Origin: Mesorhizobium sp. INR15
Lineage (GTDB): Bacteria; Pseudomonadota; Alphaproteobacteria; Rhizobiales; Rhizobiaceae
Direction: 5' to 3'
NCBI RefSeq assembly: GCF_015500075.1
Contig: NZ_CP045496.1
Span: 2,862,001 to 2,926,000, forward strand
Length of the DNA: 64,000 bases
Positions 1 to 8,586 of this stretch are shown here, in pieces (within the stretch, counting starts at the first letter, position 1; each line of letters starts with the position of its first letter). The position numbers and the translations under genes are program-made. The notes below the pieces were generated by a model, which was not told the origin of the DNA, searched no databases, and saw nothing but the letters and a program-made list of their open reading frames with translations.

Positions 1-1052
1 CTGCGGCCGACGATGTTTGTCTCTATCTCAAGCGGTGCGTTGGCCGGCACCAGCGTGATCAACCGCTCGCCGGACTGCAGGACCGAACCGACCGAGACCT
101 TGGCCACTGACTGAACGATGGCGTCTGCTTCGCTTTTCAACTCGACCAGTTGCTTGCGCAGCTTTGCCTTGTTGAGAAGTTCGCGGGCGTCGGAGATCCG
201 CGAACTCGCCTCCGACAGGCTCTGCGAAACATCCGCTCGCCAACCCTGAATGTAGCCGTCGCGTTCGGCCGCCACCGCCGCCTGCTGGAGCTTTGCGGCT
301 TCCGCTGTCTGCTCGGCATTGCCGAGCGCCCGAGACATTTCCGCGCGATTGTCCTCGGCAAGCAGTGTATTGAGGCGACTGCCCACCTGCCTTGCCTCGA
401 GCTGCTTGCGCATCTCTTCAATCGAGCCCGCGACCGCGAGCCGCTGGCGGTAGCCATCTGCATCCGATAGCGAACGCGAGATTACGGAATTGAGTTCGTC
501 GCGCTGGCGGTCGAAATTCTCCACCTTGGCGTCATAGACTGCCTTGCGGCGCTCAAAGATCGATGCCTGCAGGGTCCAGCTCGGGTCGAGACCCTCGTAG
601 TTGAAGGCCTGGCCGTCGGCTTCCGCCTTCAATCGCGCCACTTCAGCTTCAAGCGTCGAAACCTGCATCGCAAGCGACGCAAGGTCGGCTGAAGCAAAGG
701 TCGCATCGAGGCGAGCAAGCACTTGACCGGCCTGGACGTGCTGTCCTTCACGAACGTCGATCGAGCGCACGATCGCGGTTTCCAGCGGTTGCACGACGAT
801 GTTGGGCGATTTTGACACCACGAGCCCTCTGGCCGTCACAACCTGATCGACCGGTATCAGTCCTGCCAGGGCGATCAGCGCCATGACCAGACTCGCGATG
901 ATCCAGACGATGCCGCGCGCCGCCCGAGGAATAGGCGCATTGGCGACAGCCGCCGACGGCCACTGGAACTCGAGTATGGCTGGCGTTGTCGGATCCCTCG
1001 TTTCCATCCGATGCCGCCGAGCGGGGAGGGCGATGAGAGAGGTGCTACTCAT
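1..1052 (-). CDS. HlyD-family membrane fusion protein of a type I secretion system (C-terminus outside window)
   Basis: The frame is open from an ATG at 1052 to the window edge, about 350 codons, so the C-terminal part is missing. Seen: a cytoplasmic N-terminus of about 47 residues, one membrane segment at about residues 48-66, a lipoyl/biotinyl-like hairpin (residues 75-117, with VREGQHVQAGQVLARLD), a long coiled-coil region, and the start of the second beta half. This is the HlyD/PrtE layout; such proteins link the inner-membrane ABC exporter to a TolC-type channel across the periplasm. It starts 39 bases after the stop of the ABC transporter at 1092-3395, so the two are almost certainly one operon. 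The likely cargo is the collagen-like protein and its paralogue upstream on the same strand (inference). The family is sure; cargo is not proven. Confidence 0.9.
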   Translation of the reverse strand, partial: MSSTSLIALPARRHRMETRDPTTPAILEFQWPSAAVANAPIPRAARGIVWIIASLVMALIALAGLIPVDQVVTARGLVVSKSPNIVVQPLETAIVRSIDVREGQHVQAGQVLARLDATFASADLASLAMQVSTLEAEVARLKAEADGQAFNYEGLDPSWTLQASIFERRKAVYDAKVENFDRQRDELNSVISRSLSDADGYRQRLAVAGSIEEMRKQLEARQVGSRLNTLLAEDNRAEMSRALGNAEQTAEAAKLQQAAVAAERDGYIQGWRADVSQSLSEASSRISDARELLNKAKLRKQLVELKSEADAIVQSVAKVSVGSVLQSGERLITLVPANAPLEIETNIVGR

Positions 1053-1091
1053 GGGTTACCGGACCTGAAACGCATATGAGCCGCGGCATCG

Positions 1092-3395
1092 TCAAACCAA
1101 CCGCGGCGGCATGGCGACCGGACGGCCATGGCGGCCATCGAGGTGCCGGTTTTGCTGCGACCACAGCTGGCGGTAGAGCGCGCATCGTTCGAGCAGCGTC
1201 GCGTGCGGCGCGACGTCGAGGACCTTACCCTGATCCATGACCAGGATATTGTCGCATTCGGTCAGCGACGACAGCCGGTGCGAAACGATGATCATGGTGC
1301 GCCCGCTGGCGATGCGCATGAGGTTGGCGCTGACCACAGCCTCGCTCTCCGGGTCGAGTGCGCTGGTCGCCTCGTCGAGGATAAGGATTGTCGGATCGTG
1401 GATGAGGGCGCGTGCGATCGCCAGCCGCTGCTTTTGACCGCCTGACAAATTGGGCGAACCTTCCTCTATGTAGGTGTCATAGCCATTCGGCATCCGCTCG
1501 ATGAATTCCTGAGCGCCAGCGAGGTGCGCGGCACGCATGGCGTCGGAAAGCGTCAGGCCTGGGCGCCCGGCGATGATGTTGTCGCGGATCGACCCGCGGA
1601 ACAGAAAGTTGTCCTGGAGAACCACGCCGAGTCCTTGGCGAAGATGGCGCAGATTGATTTCCTTGAGGTCGACGCCATCAAGCTTAAGGAAGCCGCTGTA
1701 GTCGCGGTTGATCCCTTGCAGGAGGCGCGCGATCGTCGATTTTCCCGACCCGCTGCGCCCAACAATGCCAAACATGCTGCCGGCGGGAATGTGGAAACTG
1801 ACCCGGTCGAGCGCCGGTGTCTTGGTAGCGATATAGCTGAAGGTCAGGTCACTGAACGCGACCTCGCCGACAAGCTTGGGTCTCAGGCCGGTGGAATTCG
1901 AACTGCTCTCCAGCGGGCGGTTGAGGACCGACGCAGCCTCGCCGATCGCTGCACCGACCTCCTCGTAATCTTCAACCAGTCGCGCCAGGCCGACCAGCGG
2001 CTGCGCCACGCGCTGGGAGATCATCATGAAGGCGAACAGGCTGCCGACCATGTAGCCCGAACGGTCATTCAGCGCGAGATAGGCGCCGATCAGCATGGTG
2101 CCGAGCACCATCACACGTTCGACCGGCGTGACCAGGGTCTGCGGCCAGCTTGCAAGTTGCCCGAACGCAAGACGAGCCTTTCCGGCTTCCGCCACCCGCT
2201 CATCCCAGAGCGCCTTGCGCTGCGGCTCGAGGCCGAGCGCCTTCACTGTCTTGATACCGACGACAGTCTCGCCGAGCGCCGCCGACTTCCAGGTCTCGGC
2301 TTCGACCACTCGCTGGTATCTGCGGCGCAGCGGTCTGAGAAAGGCAAGGATGATCAGCATGATCACGACCGCGCAGGCCAATACGATCCAGGCGAGCGTG
2401 GCGTTGATGTAGAACATGACCGGCACCAGCACGCAAAGCGTGATCATATCCAGGAACGTGCTGAGGAGCTTTCCGGTCAGGAACTCGCGGATACGATAGA
2501 CTTGAGCCAGGTGATACATCGTCTCGCCGGCCGGATGTCGTTCGAAATAGTCGAGCGGCAGGCGCAGGAGACGGCTGAAGACGTGCAGTTGCAGCTTGGT
2601 ATCCAGACGGGCGCCGACAACATTGATGATCAGTCGCCGCGCATGGCCAAGAAGCGTCTCATAGGCGAAGACCACGGCGATCACCGCCGACAACAGCACC
2701 AACGTCGAGATGCTGTTGAACTGCAGGACCTTGTTGACCAATGTCATGACGATAAGCGGTGGCAGGATGGTCAGGATACTCAGCGTGAACGAGGCAATGG
2801 CGATGTCGCGCAGGGGCCGGCTTTCTAGCCGCACCAACTGGGCGAGCCAGTGAAGGGTGAAAGGTGCATCCGCTGCCACATGGGACCGTGTCGCCCGCAG
2901 CAGCACCGCCTCGCCCGTCCACACCTGCGCCAGCCGCAGTTCATCGATGGCGGTGGCCTCACCGTCGTCTGGCGCGTCGGCACTTTTGAGGAAGACGATG
3001 TTTCGCTCGGTGCTCGCCCCGGTAAGCAGAGCCGCGCCGCCATCGCTGAACAACAGGACGACCGGACCGGTGTCCTGGAAGCGCAAAAGGTGAGACCAGC
3101 GAATGCGGACGGCGCGCGCCCACATGCCGGCGTTCTGCGCCCACTCGGAGAGATCGGCGGCGGCCGGAATCGCGCCCGCGGCCCTGAATTCGTCCGGGTC
3201 GAGCTCGACACCGTGATAGCGGGCGGCATGCAACACGGCCTTGAGGCGTGGCCCGACCTTTTCGCGATCGGCGGGGCCGCCGGGGGGCCGCGCCGCCGCC
3301 TCGTGGCCGCCAGCCAAACCGCCGGCGCCCTCGACTTTGGTGCCGGCGCGGATCGAGACCGGCTGGTTTTCGGTGTTTACAGGGACGTTCACCAT
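1092..3395 (-). CDS. Type I secretion ABC transporter (C39-like domain, permease, ATPase)
   Basis: This 767-residue protein has the HlyB/LapB-type order. A degenerate C39 peptidase-like domain lies at about residues 45-150, a six-helix ABC permease at about 180-470, and an ATPase at about 505-740. Visible motifs are Walker A GRSGSGKST (near 542), the signature LSGGQKQR (near 650), Walker B ILILDEATSALD (near 672) and the H-loop VSHRLS. The N-terminal domain lacks a catalytic cysteine in the expected place, so it probably binds cargo instead of cleaving a leader. The start is ATG 3395, preceded by GGATGAGA. The membrane fusion gene follows immediately. Upstream on the same strand are the two DUF4347 proteins, its probable substrates. 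A 12-bp inverted repeat separates it from them and could set different transcript levels. Confidence 0.93.
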   Translation of the reverse strand: MVNVPVNTENQPVSIRAGTKVEGAGGLAGGHEAAARPPGGPADREKVGPRLKAVLHAARYHGVELDPDEFRAAGAIPAAADLSEWAQNAGMWARAVRIRWSHLLRFQDTGPVVLLFSDGGAALLTGASTERNIVFLKSADAPDDGEATAIDELRLAQVWTGEAVLLRATRSHVAADAPFTLHWLAQLVRLESRPLRDIAIASFTLSILTILPPLIVMTLVNKVLQFNSISTLVLLSAVIAVVFAYETLLGHARRLIINVVGARLDTKLQLHVFSRLLRLPLDYFERHPAGETMYHLAQVYRIREFLTGKLLSTFLDMITLCVLVPVMFYINATLAWIVLACAVVIMLIILAFLRPLRRRYQRVVEAETWKSAALGETVVGIKTVKALGLEPQRKALWDERVAEAGKARLAFGQLASWPQTLVTPVERVMVLGTMLIGAYLALNDRSGYMVGSLFAFMMISQRVAQPLVGLARLVEDYEEVGAAIGEAASVLNRPLESSSNSTGLRPKLVGEVAFSDLTFSYIATKTPALDRVSFHIPAGSMFGIVGRSGSGKSTIARLLQGINRDYSGFLKLDGVDLKEINLRHLRQGLGVVLQDNFLFRGSIRDNIIAGRPGLTLSDAMRAAHLAGAQEFIERMPNGYDTYIEEGSPNLSGGQKQRLAIARALIHDPTILILDEATSALDPESEAVVSANLMRIASGRTMIIVSHRLSSLTECDNILVMDQGKVLDVAPHATLLERCALYRQLWSQQNRHLDGRHGRPVAMPPRLV

Positions 3396-3495
3396 GGATT
3401 TCTCATCCGGTACGCCGAGCTACGGTTCAGCAAAGGCCAGAGTGAGGAGTTTCCGCCGAGATTTCCGGCGATGCGGTATTGTACCCCGATCGGCT

Positions 3496-3527
3496 GCGCG
3501 AATTCCGCTTTCGCACGGAATTCGCGC
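3496..3527. other. Perfect 12-bp inverted repeat between collagen-like gene and transporter gene
   Basis: Arms at 3496-3507 (gcgcgaattccg) and 3516-3527 (cggaattcgcgc) are perfectly complementary around an 8-base loop. It lies 35 bases after the stop of the collagen-like gene and 101 bases before the transporter start. No T-run follows on the minus strand, so a classical intrinsic terminator is unlikely. An mRNA-stabilising or processing hairpin, or a protein-binding palindrome, fits better. Confidence 0.55.
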
Positions 3528-3561
3528 TTGCCCATCGGTGGTCTATCTTCAAATTCCCTGT

Positions 3562-6500
3562 TCATTCGTGCGGCTTCAAGAGATCCTTAATAGAGGTCTT
3601 GGTGTTGTGGTCGTTGCTGGCGTAGCCGGCGCCTGGCTTGGTCTGGTCCGAGGTAAGATCCGTGCTCGCCCCTGACGGCTTATTCTGGTTGTTACCGAAT
3701 CCACTGATCAACTTGAGTACATTCAGCAGGTCTGTCGTCACCGAAGTCGTCGCAAGGCCGATCAGGTGGCGGAACGTCCCATGGCTGCCGTTGCCGTCAG
3801 TCGAGCCGGATTGCAGGAATTGCTTCGTATCCTTGAGCCCGAGCGAGGTGGACGTGACCTTGGCGGTGTTACCGTTGCCGGGCTTGCCATCGTCGTCGCG
3901 GTCGTCCTTGTCGCGCCCCTTGCCTGGGTTGCGGCTGTCGTTGCGGTCGTCGTGGTCGCCATTGTTGGCGTGGTGATGGTGATGATGATGATGATGATGA
4001 TGATGCTTATCATCGTCACCGCCCGAGCCGGTTGCTCCTGTCGAACCGGTCGGACCAGGCGCTCCGGTTGAGCCGGTCGAACCTGTGGCACCCGTCGAGC
4101 CAGTGGCACCTGTCGAGCCAGTCGCACCGGTCGAACCAGTTGCTCCGGTCGAGCCGGTTGAGCCGGTCGAACCTGTGGCACCCGTCGAGCCAGTCGCACC
4201 TGTCGAACCAGTTGCTCCGGTTGAGCCGGTTGCACCTGTCGAGCCAGTCGCACCTGTCGAACCAGTCGCTCCGGTCGAGCCGGTTGCACCTGTCGAGCCA
4301 GTCGCACCTGTCGAACCAGTCGCTCCGGTCGAGCCGGTTGCACCTGTCGAGCCAGTCGCACCTGTCGAACCAGTTGCTCCGGTCGAGCCAGTGGCGCCTG
4401 TCGAGCCAGTCGCACCGGTCGAACCAGTTGCGCCGGTCGAACCAGTCGCTCCGGTATCACCAGTCGAACCAGTCGCTCCGGTATCACCAGTCGCACCAGT
4501 CGCTCCGGTAGAGCCCGTAGCGCCTGTAGAGCCGGTGTCGCCGGTGGCTCCAGTTGCCCCCGTGGCACCAGTCGCTCCGGTGTCGCCGGTATCACCTGTC
4601 GCACCCGTGGCTCCAGTGTCGCCGGTGGCTCCAGTTGCCCCCGTGGCACCAGTCGCTCCGGTGTCGCCGGTATCACCTGTCGCACCCGTGGCTCCAGTGT
4701 CGCCAGTCGCTCCAGTTGCCCCCGTGGCACCAGTCGCTCCGGTGTCGCCGGTATCACCAGTCGCACCCGTGGCACCAGTGTCGCCAGTCGCTCCGGTCGA
4801 GCCGGTGTCGCCGGTCGAACCAGTCGCTCCGGTTGCGCCGGGGTCGCCGGTCGCTCCAGTTGCACCCGTGGCTCCGGTGTCGCCAGTTGCTCCGGTCGAG
4901 CCGGTGTCGCCGGTCGAACCAGTCGCACCCGTGGCTCCAGTGTCGCCAGTCGCTCCAGTTGCACCCGTGGCTCCGGTGTCGCCGGTATCACCTGTCGCAC
5001 CCGTGGCTCCAGTGTCGCCGGTCGCTCCAGTTGCACCCGTGGCTCCGGTTGCGCCGGTGTCGCCGGTATCACCTGTCGCACCCGTGGCTCCGGTGTCGCC
5101 AGTTGCTCCAGTTGCCCCCGTGGCACCAGTCGCTCCGGTGTCGCCGGTATCACCAGTCGCACCCGTGGCTCCAGTGTCGCCGGTCGCTCCAGTTGCCCCC
5201 GTGGCACCAGTCGCTCCGGTGTCGCCGGTATCACCAGTCGCACCCGTGGCACCAGTGTCGCCAGTCGCTCCAGTTGCACCCGTGGCTCCGGTTGCGCCGG
5301 TGTCGCCGGTATCACCTGTCGCACCCGTGGCTCCAGTGTCGCCGGTCGCTCCAGTTGCTCCCGTGGCACCAGTCGCTCCGGTGTCGCCGGTATCACCTGT
5401 CGCACCCGTGGCTCCAGTGTCGCCGGTCGCTCCAGTTGCCCCCGTGGCTCCGGTTGCGCCGGGGTCGCCGGTCGCTCCAGTTGCCCCCGTGGCACCAGTC
5501 GCTCCGGAATCACCTGTCGCACCCGTGGCTCCAGTGTCGCCAGTCGCTCCAGTTGCACCCGTGGCTCCGGTTGCGCCGGTGTCGCCAGTTGCTCCGGTCG
5601 CACCTGTCGAACCAGTTGCTCCGGTCGAGCCGGTTGCGCCCGTCGAGCCGGTGGCGCCGGTAGAGCCGGTGGCGCCGGTAGAGCCCGTCGCGCCCGCCGA
5701 GCCGGTGGCGCCAGTCGCTCCTGTCGAGCCCGTTGCCCCGGTCGAGCCGGTCGCACCAGTAGAGCCAGTCGCACCGGTCGGGCCGGTTGCACCCTTTGGC
5801 CCGGTGTCACCCTTGTGTCCATCATCGCCTTCCGGCCCGGTCGAGCCAGTATGACCAGTAGCACCTGTGGTTCCGGTGGCTCCGGTCGAGCCAGTCGCAC
5901 CGGTCGCTCCAGTATGACCAGTTGCTCCAGTCGTGCCGGTAGCACCCGTCGTGCCGGTAGCACCCGTCGAGCCAGTCGCACCTGTCGAGCCAGTCGCACC
6001 TGTGGTTCCAGTCGAACCTGTAGCACCTGTAGAGCCAGTTGCACCGGCCGCTCCAGTATGACCAGTTGCTCCAGTCGTGCCGGTAGCACCCGTCGAGCCA
6101 GTCGCGCCGGTTGAGCCCGTCGCACCGGTCGAGCCAGTCGTGCCGGTCGCTCCAGTATGACCAGCTGCTCCAGTCGTGCCGGTAGCACCCGTCGAGCCAG
6201 TCGCACCTGTCGAGCCAGTCGCACCGGTCGTGCCGGTCGAACCAGTCGAGCCAGTCGAGCCTGTCGAGCCAGTCGAGCCGGTTGCACCGGTCGAGCCGGT
6301 ATCGCCCGTCGAGCCTGTTGCTCCTGTCGCACCGGTTGAGCCCGTCGAACCTGTCGAACCAGTTGCTCCGGTATCGCCGGTGGAGCCGGTCGCTCCGGTA
6401 TCACCCGTCGAACCTGTCGCTCCGGTATCGCCCGTCGAGCCTGTTGCTCCTGTTGCACCGGTTGAGCCCGTCGAACCTGTCGAACCTGTCGAACCTGTCG

Positions 6501-8586
6501 AGCCGGTATCACCGGTCGAACCGGTCGCACCAGTCGCACCAGTTGCTCCAGTATCGCCGGTGGAGCCGGTCGCTCCGGTATCGCCCGTCGAGCCTGTTGC
6601 TCCTGTTGCACCGGTTGAGCCCGTCGAACCTGTCGAACCAGTCGAGCCGGTTGCGCCGGTATCGCCGGTGGCGCCGGTCGCTCCGGTATCGCCCGTCGAG
6701 CCTGTTGCTCCAGTCGCACCGGTTGAGCCCGTCGAACCTGTCGAACCAGTCGCACCGGTTGCGCCCGTATCACCGGTATCGCCCGTCGAACCTGTCGAGC
6801 CGGTTGCACCGGTTGAGCCGGTATCGCCGGTGGAGCCGGTCGCTCCGGTATCGCCCGTCGAGCCTGTTGCTCCTGTTGCACCGGTTGAGCCCGTCGAACC
6901 TGTCGAGCCGGTTGCGCCGGTATCACCGGTCGAACCGGTCGCACCAGTCGAGCCAGTCGCACCAGTTGCTCCAGTATCGCCGGTGGAGCCGGTCGCTCCG
7001 GTATCGCCCGTCGAGCCTGTTGCACCGGTTGAGCCCGTCGAACCTGTCGAACCAGTCGCACCTGTTGCGCCCGTATCACCGGTATCGCCTGTCGAGCCTG
7101 TTGCGCCAGATGAGCCTGTGGCGCCAGTTGCACCGGTCAATCCAGTCGCTCCGGTCGATCCAGTCGCACCGGTCGAGCCTGTTGCTCCGGTCGTGCCGGT
7201 CGCACCTGTCGAGCCTGTTGCGCCAGATGAGCCTGTGGCGCCAGTTGCTCCGGTCGATCCAGTCGCACCGGTCGAGCCTGTTGCTCCGGTCGTGCCGGTC
7301 GCACCTGTCGAGCCTGTTGCGCCAGATGAGCCTGTGGCGCCAGTTGGACCGGTCAATCCAGTCGCACCGGTCGAGCCTGTTGCTCCGGTCGTGCCGGTCG
7401 CACCTGTCGAGCCTGTTGCGCCAGATGAGCCTGTGGCGCCAGTTGCACCGGTCAATCCAGTCGCACCGGTCGAGCCTGTTGCTCCTGTCGAACCGGTCGA
7501 GCCAGTCGCACCGGTCGAGCCGGTCGCACCTGTCGAGCCTGTTGCGCCAGATGAGCCTGTGGCGCCAGTTGCACCGGTCAATCCAGTCGCACCTGTCGAG
7601 CCAGATGAGCCTGTGGCGCCAGTTGCACCAGTCGAGCCAGTCGCACCGGTCGATCCAGTAGCTCCGGTCGTGCCGGTTGAACCCGTGGCGCCAGTCGATC
7701 CCGTATGGCCGGTCGCACCTGTTGAACCTGTGGCGCCAGTTGAACCCGTGGCGCCGGTCGCGCCAGTAGCGCCGGTCGCACCTGCGGCAGTTAGATCGAC
7801 TACGGCCCAAGTACTGGTGTTCACCGCAGCAGAAACTGACCAAATACCAGAGTTCTCATAGTGACCAGAATCTACAGTAACAGTGGCTGCCGCAGAAAGA
7901 TATATAGGAACTACAATTGTTCCACTATTTGCAACGCCTGATGGTAAATTAAAAGACCCAACTACTACTGTATTTACGCCTATTAACGCTGTAACAAAAT
8001 AAAGACCGGCACTCGCATTGCTAGGATAGGTAATCTCGACAAAGCTAAGCCCAGCCGGAGCAGAGGTATTGTTGGCTAAGACGTCGCCATACGCACTAAT
8101 GCCCATCGCCGTGAGTGGTGGCCGCACCATTTTGCGAGGCGACCCCGCCTCCATCTCCCAACGTCCGCCGCGGGCCGCGGCACCGACGAGGCCCGTTGCC
8201 GCCGAAACCGGCGCACCTGTCGCGCGCGACAGGCCTTCAACGAAAGCCTTCCCGCAGGCACCTTCACCCGTGCGGCAGCCCCAAAGCAGCAGATCGCCGT
8301 CAGGTCTTAATGCATCCCCAACCGCAGCGAGTTCGTCCGCGAACCGATCAATGCTCGCGAGCGAGATCGCGCCTTCGCTGAAGCTGAGTTCGCCCGAACG
8401 GCCATGAACGACAATGTGGATTGCGTCGAGGTCTTCGCGGCCGTGCAAGGCGCGCGCGATCTCCTGCAACGCGGGCATTGCGCCGCTGAGGAGCACCGGA
8501 AGGACGCCCGGCCTCAGTCCTGCGACGAGAATGGGAACGTCAGCGACAGACGGGTCGATGAAGGCGATTTCGCGAGGGCTTTTCAT
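3562..8586 (-). CDS. Giant secreted DUF4347 protein with (Gly-X-Thr)n collagen-like domain
   Basis: I start this at ATG 8586, giving 1674 residues; the frame is open further upstream but that sequence is the neighbouring gene out of frame. Layout: DUF4347 domain (about 1-170) with VVHG and LLLWGC motifs; a beta-rich domain (about 180-265); about 415 collagen triplets (267-1519) that are nearly all G-A-T, G-S-T or G-D-T; then GGDDDK, twelve histidines, an Asp/Arg/Asn-rich stretch and a 90-residue tail. DUF4347 is known from the N-termini of very large type I secreted adhesins. No Sec signal peptide is visible, which fits type I export. Its ATG overlaps the stop of the short DUF4347 gene (ATGA), and a transporter pair follows. 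A surface or extracellular fibre is the likely role; the exact function is unknown. Confidence 0.88.
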   Translation of the reverse strand: MKSPREIAFIDPSVADVPILVAGLRPGVLPVLLSGAMPALQEIARALHGREDLDAIHIVVHGRSGELSFSEGAISLASIDRFADELAAVGDALRPDGDLLLWGCRTGEGACGKAFVEGLSRATGAPVSAATGLVGAAARGGRWEMEAGSPRKMVRPPLTAMGISAYGDVLANNTSAPAGLSFVEITYPSNASAGLYFVTALIGVNTVVVGSFNLPSGVANSGTIVVPIYLSAAATVTVDSGHYENSGIWSVSAAVNTSTWAVVDLTAAGATGATGATGATGSTGATGSTGATGHTGSTGATGSTGTTGATGSTGATGSTGATGATGSSGSTGATGLTGATGATGSSGATGSTGATGSTGATGSTGSTGATGSTGATGLTGATGATGSSGATGSTGATGTTGATGSTGATGLTGPTGATGSSGATGSTGATGTTGATGSTGATGSTGATGATGSSGATGSTGATGTTGATGSTGATGSTGATGLTGATGATGSSGATGSTGDTGDTGATGATGSTGSTGSTGATGSTGDTGATGSTGDTGATGATGSTGATGSTGDTGATGSTGSTGSTGATGATGSTGDTGATGSTGDTGSTGATGSTGSTGDTGDTGATGATGSTGSTGSTGATGATGSTGDTGATGATGDTGATGSTGSTGSTGSTGATGATGSTGDTGATGSTGDTGATGATGATGSTGDTGSTGSTGSTGSTGSTGATGATGSTGDTGATGSTGDTGATGSTGDTGATGSTGSTGSTGATGATGSTGDTGSTGATGSTGSTGSTGSTGSTGTTGATGSTGATGSTGATGTTGAAGHTGATGTTGSTGATGSTGATGSTGATGTTGATGHTGAAGATGSTGATGSTGTTGATGSTGATGSTGATGTTGATGTTGATGHTGATGATGSTGATGTTGATGHTGSTGPEGDDGHKGDTGPKGATGPTGATGSTGATGSTGATGSTGATGATGSAGATGSTGATGSTGATGSTGATGSTGATGSTGATGATGDTGATGATGATGATGDTGATGATGDSGATGATGATGATGDPGATGATGATGATGDTGATGATGDTGDTGATGATGATGATGDTGATGATGDTGDTGATGATGATGATGDTGATGATGDTGDTGATGATGATGATGDTGATGATGDTGDTGATGATGATGATGDTGATGATGDTGDTGATGATGATGATGDTGATGATGDTGDTGATGATGATGDTGATGATGSTGDTGSTGATGDTGATGATGATGDPGATGATGSTGDTGSTGATGDTGATGATGDTGDTGATGATGATGATGDTGATGATGDTGDTGATGATGATGATGDTGATGATGDTGDTGATGATGATGATGDTGSTGATGSTGATGATGDTGATGSTGDTGATGSTGATGSTGATGSTGATGSTGATGSTGATGSTGATGSTGATGSTGATGSTGATGSTGATGSTGATGSTGATGSTGATGSTGATGSTGATGSTGSTGSTGATGSTGATGSTGATGSTGATGSTGSTGAPGPTGSTGATGSGGDDDKHHHHHHHHHHHHANNGDHDDRNDSRNPGKGRDKDDRDDDGKPGNGNTAKVTSTSLGLKDTKQFLQSGSTDGNGSHGTFRHLIGLATTSVTTDLLNVLKLISGFGNNQNKPSGASTDLTSDQTKPGAGYASNDHNTKTSIKDLLKPHE
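4030..7786 (-). repeat. Collagen-like Gly-X-Thr repeat region, about 415 triplets
   Basis: Almost every third residue is Gly and almost every Y position is Thr; X is Ala, Ser or Asp. The only marked break is near 5785-5845, where GPEGDDGHKGDTGPKG introduces Pro, Glu, His and Lys. The opposite strand reads as long Val-Ala-Pro/Val-Glu-Pro frames, which are artefacts of the 9-bp periodicity. Gly-X-Thr collagens are known to be stabilised by glycosylated threonine in a worm cuticle collagen and to carry sugars in Bacillus exosporium proteins. Confidence 0.95.
4531..5595 (-). repeat. 81-bp higher-order tandem repeat inside the collagen region
   Basis: Within the collagen region the X residues follow a 9-triplet cycle (D D A A A A D A A), that is 27 residues or 81 bp. 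The block cagttgcccccgtggcac recurs exactly 81 bases apart (4551 and 4632), and the same spacing is seen at 5111 and 5192. About a dozen imperfect units are present. The rest of the collagen region lacks this regular cycle, so this part probably grew by recent unequal exchange. Confidence 0.85.

Noticed and set aside
1524..2828. 434-codon plus-strand frame
   Set aside because: It is fully antisense to the ABC transporter with no domains; a high-GC shadow.
3965..4015. DDDK plus poly-His looks like an enterokinase/His-tag vector artefact
   Set aside because: It continues in frame into 130 residues of native-looking tail and upstream into the collagen repeats; no vector sequence is near.
4030..7786. 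CRISPR-like regular repeats
   Set aside because: The 9-bp and 81-bp periods have no unique spacers and stay in one open coding frame.
4085..7861. Long plus-strand frames encoding Val-Ala-Pro/Val-Glu-Pro repeats (4085-5854 and 6176-7861) and another minus frame at 3762-7133
   Set aside because: These are reading-frame shadows of the 9-bp collagen repeat; they lack start context, ends with domains, or any sequence beyond the repeat.
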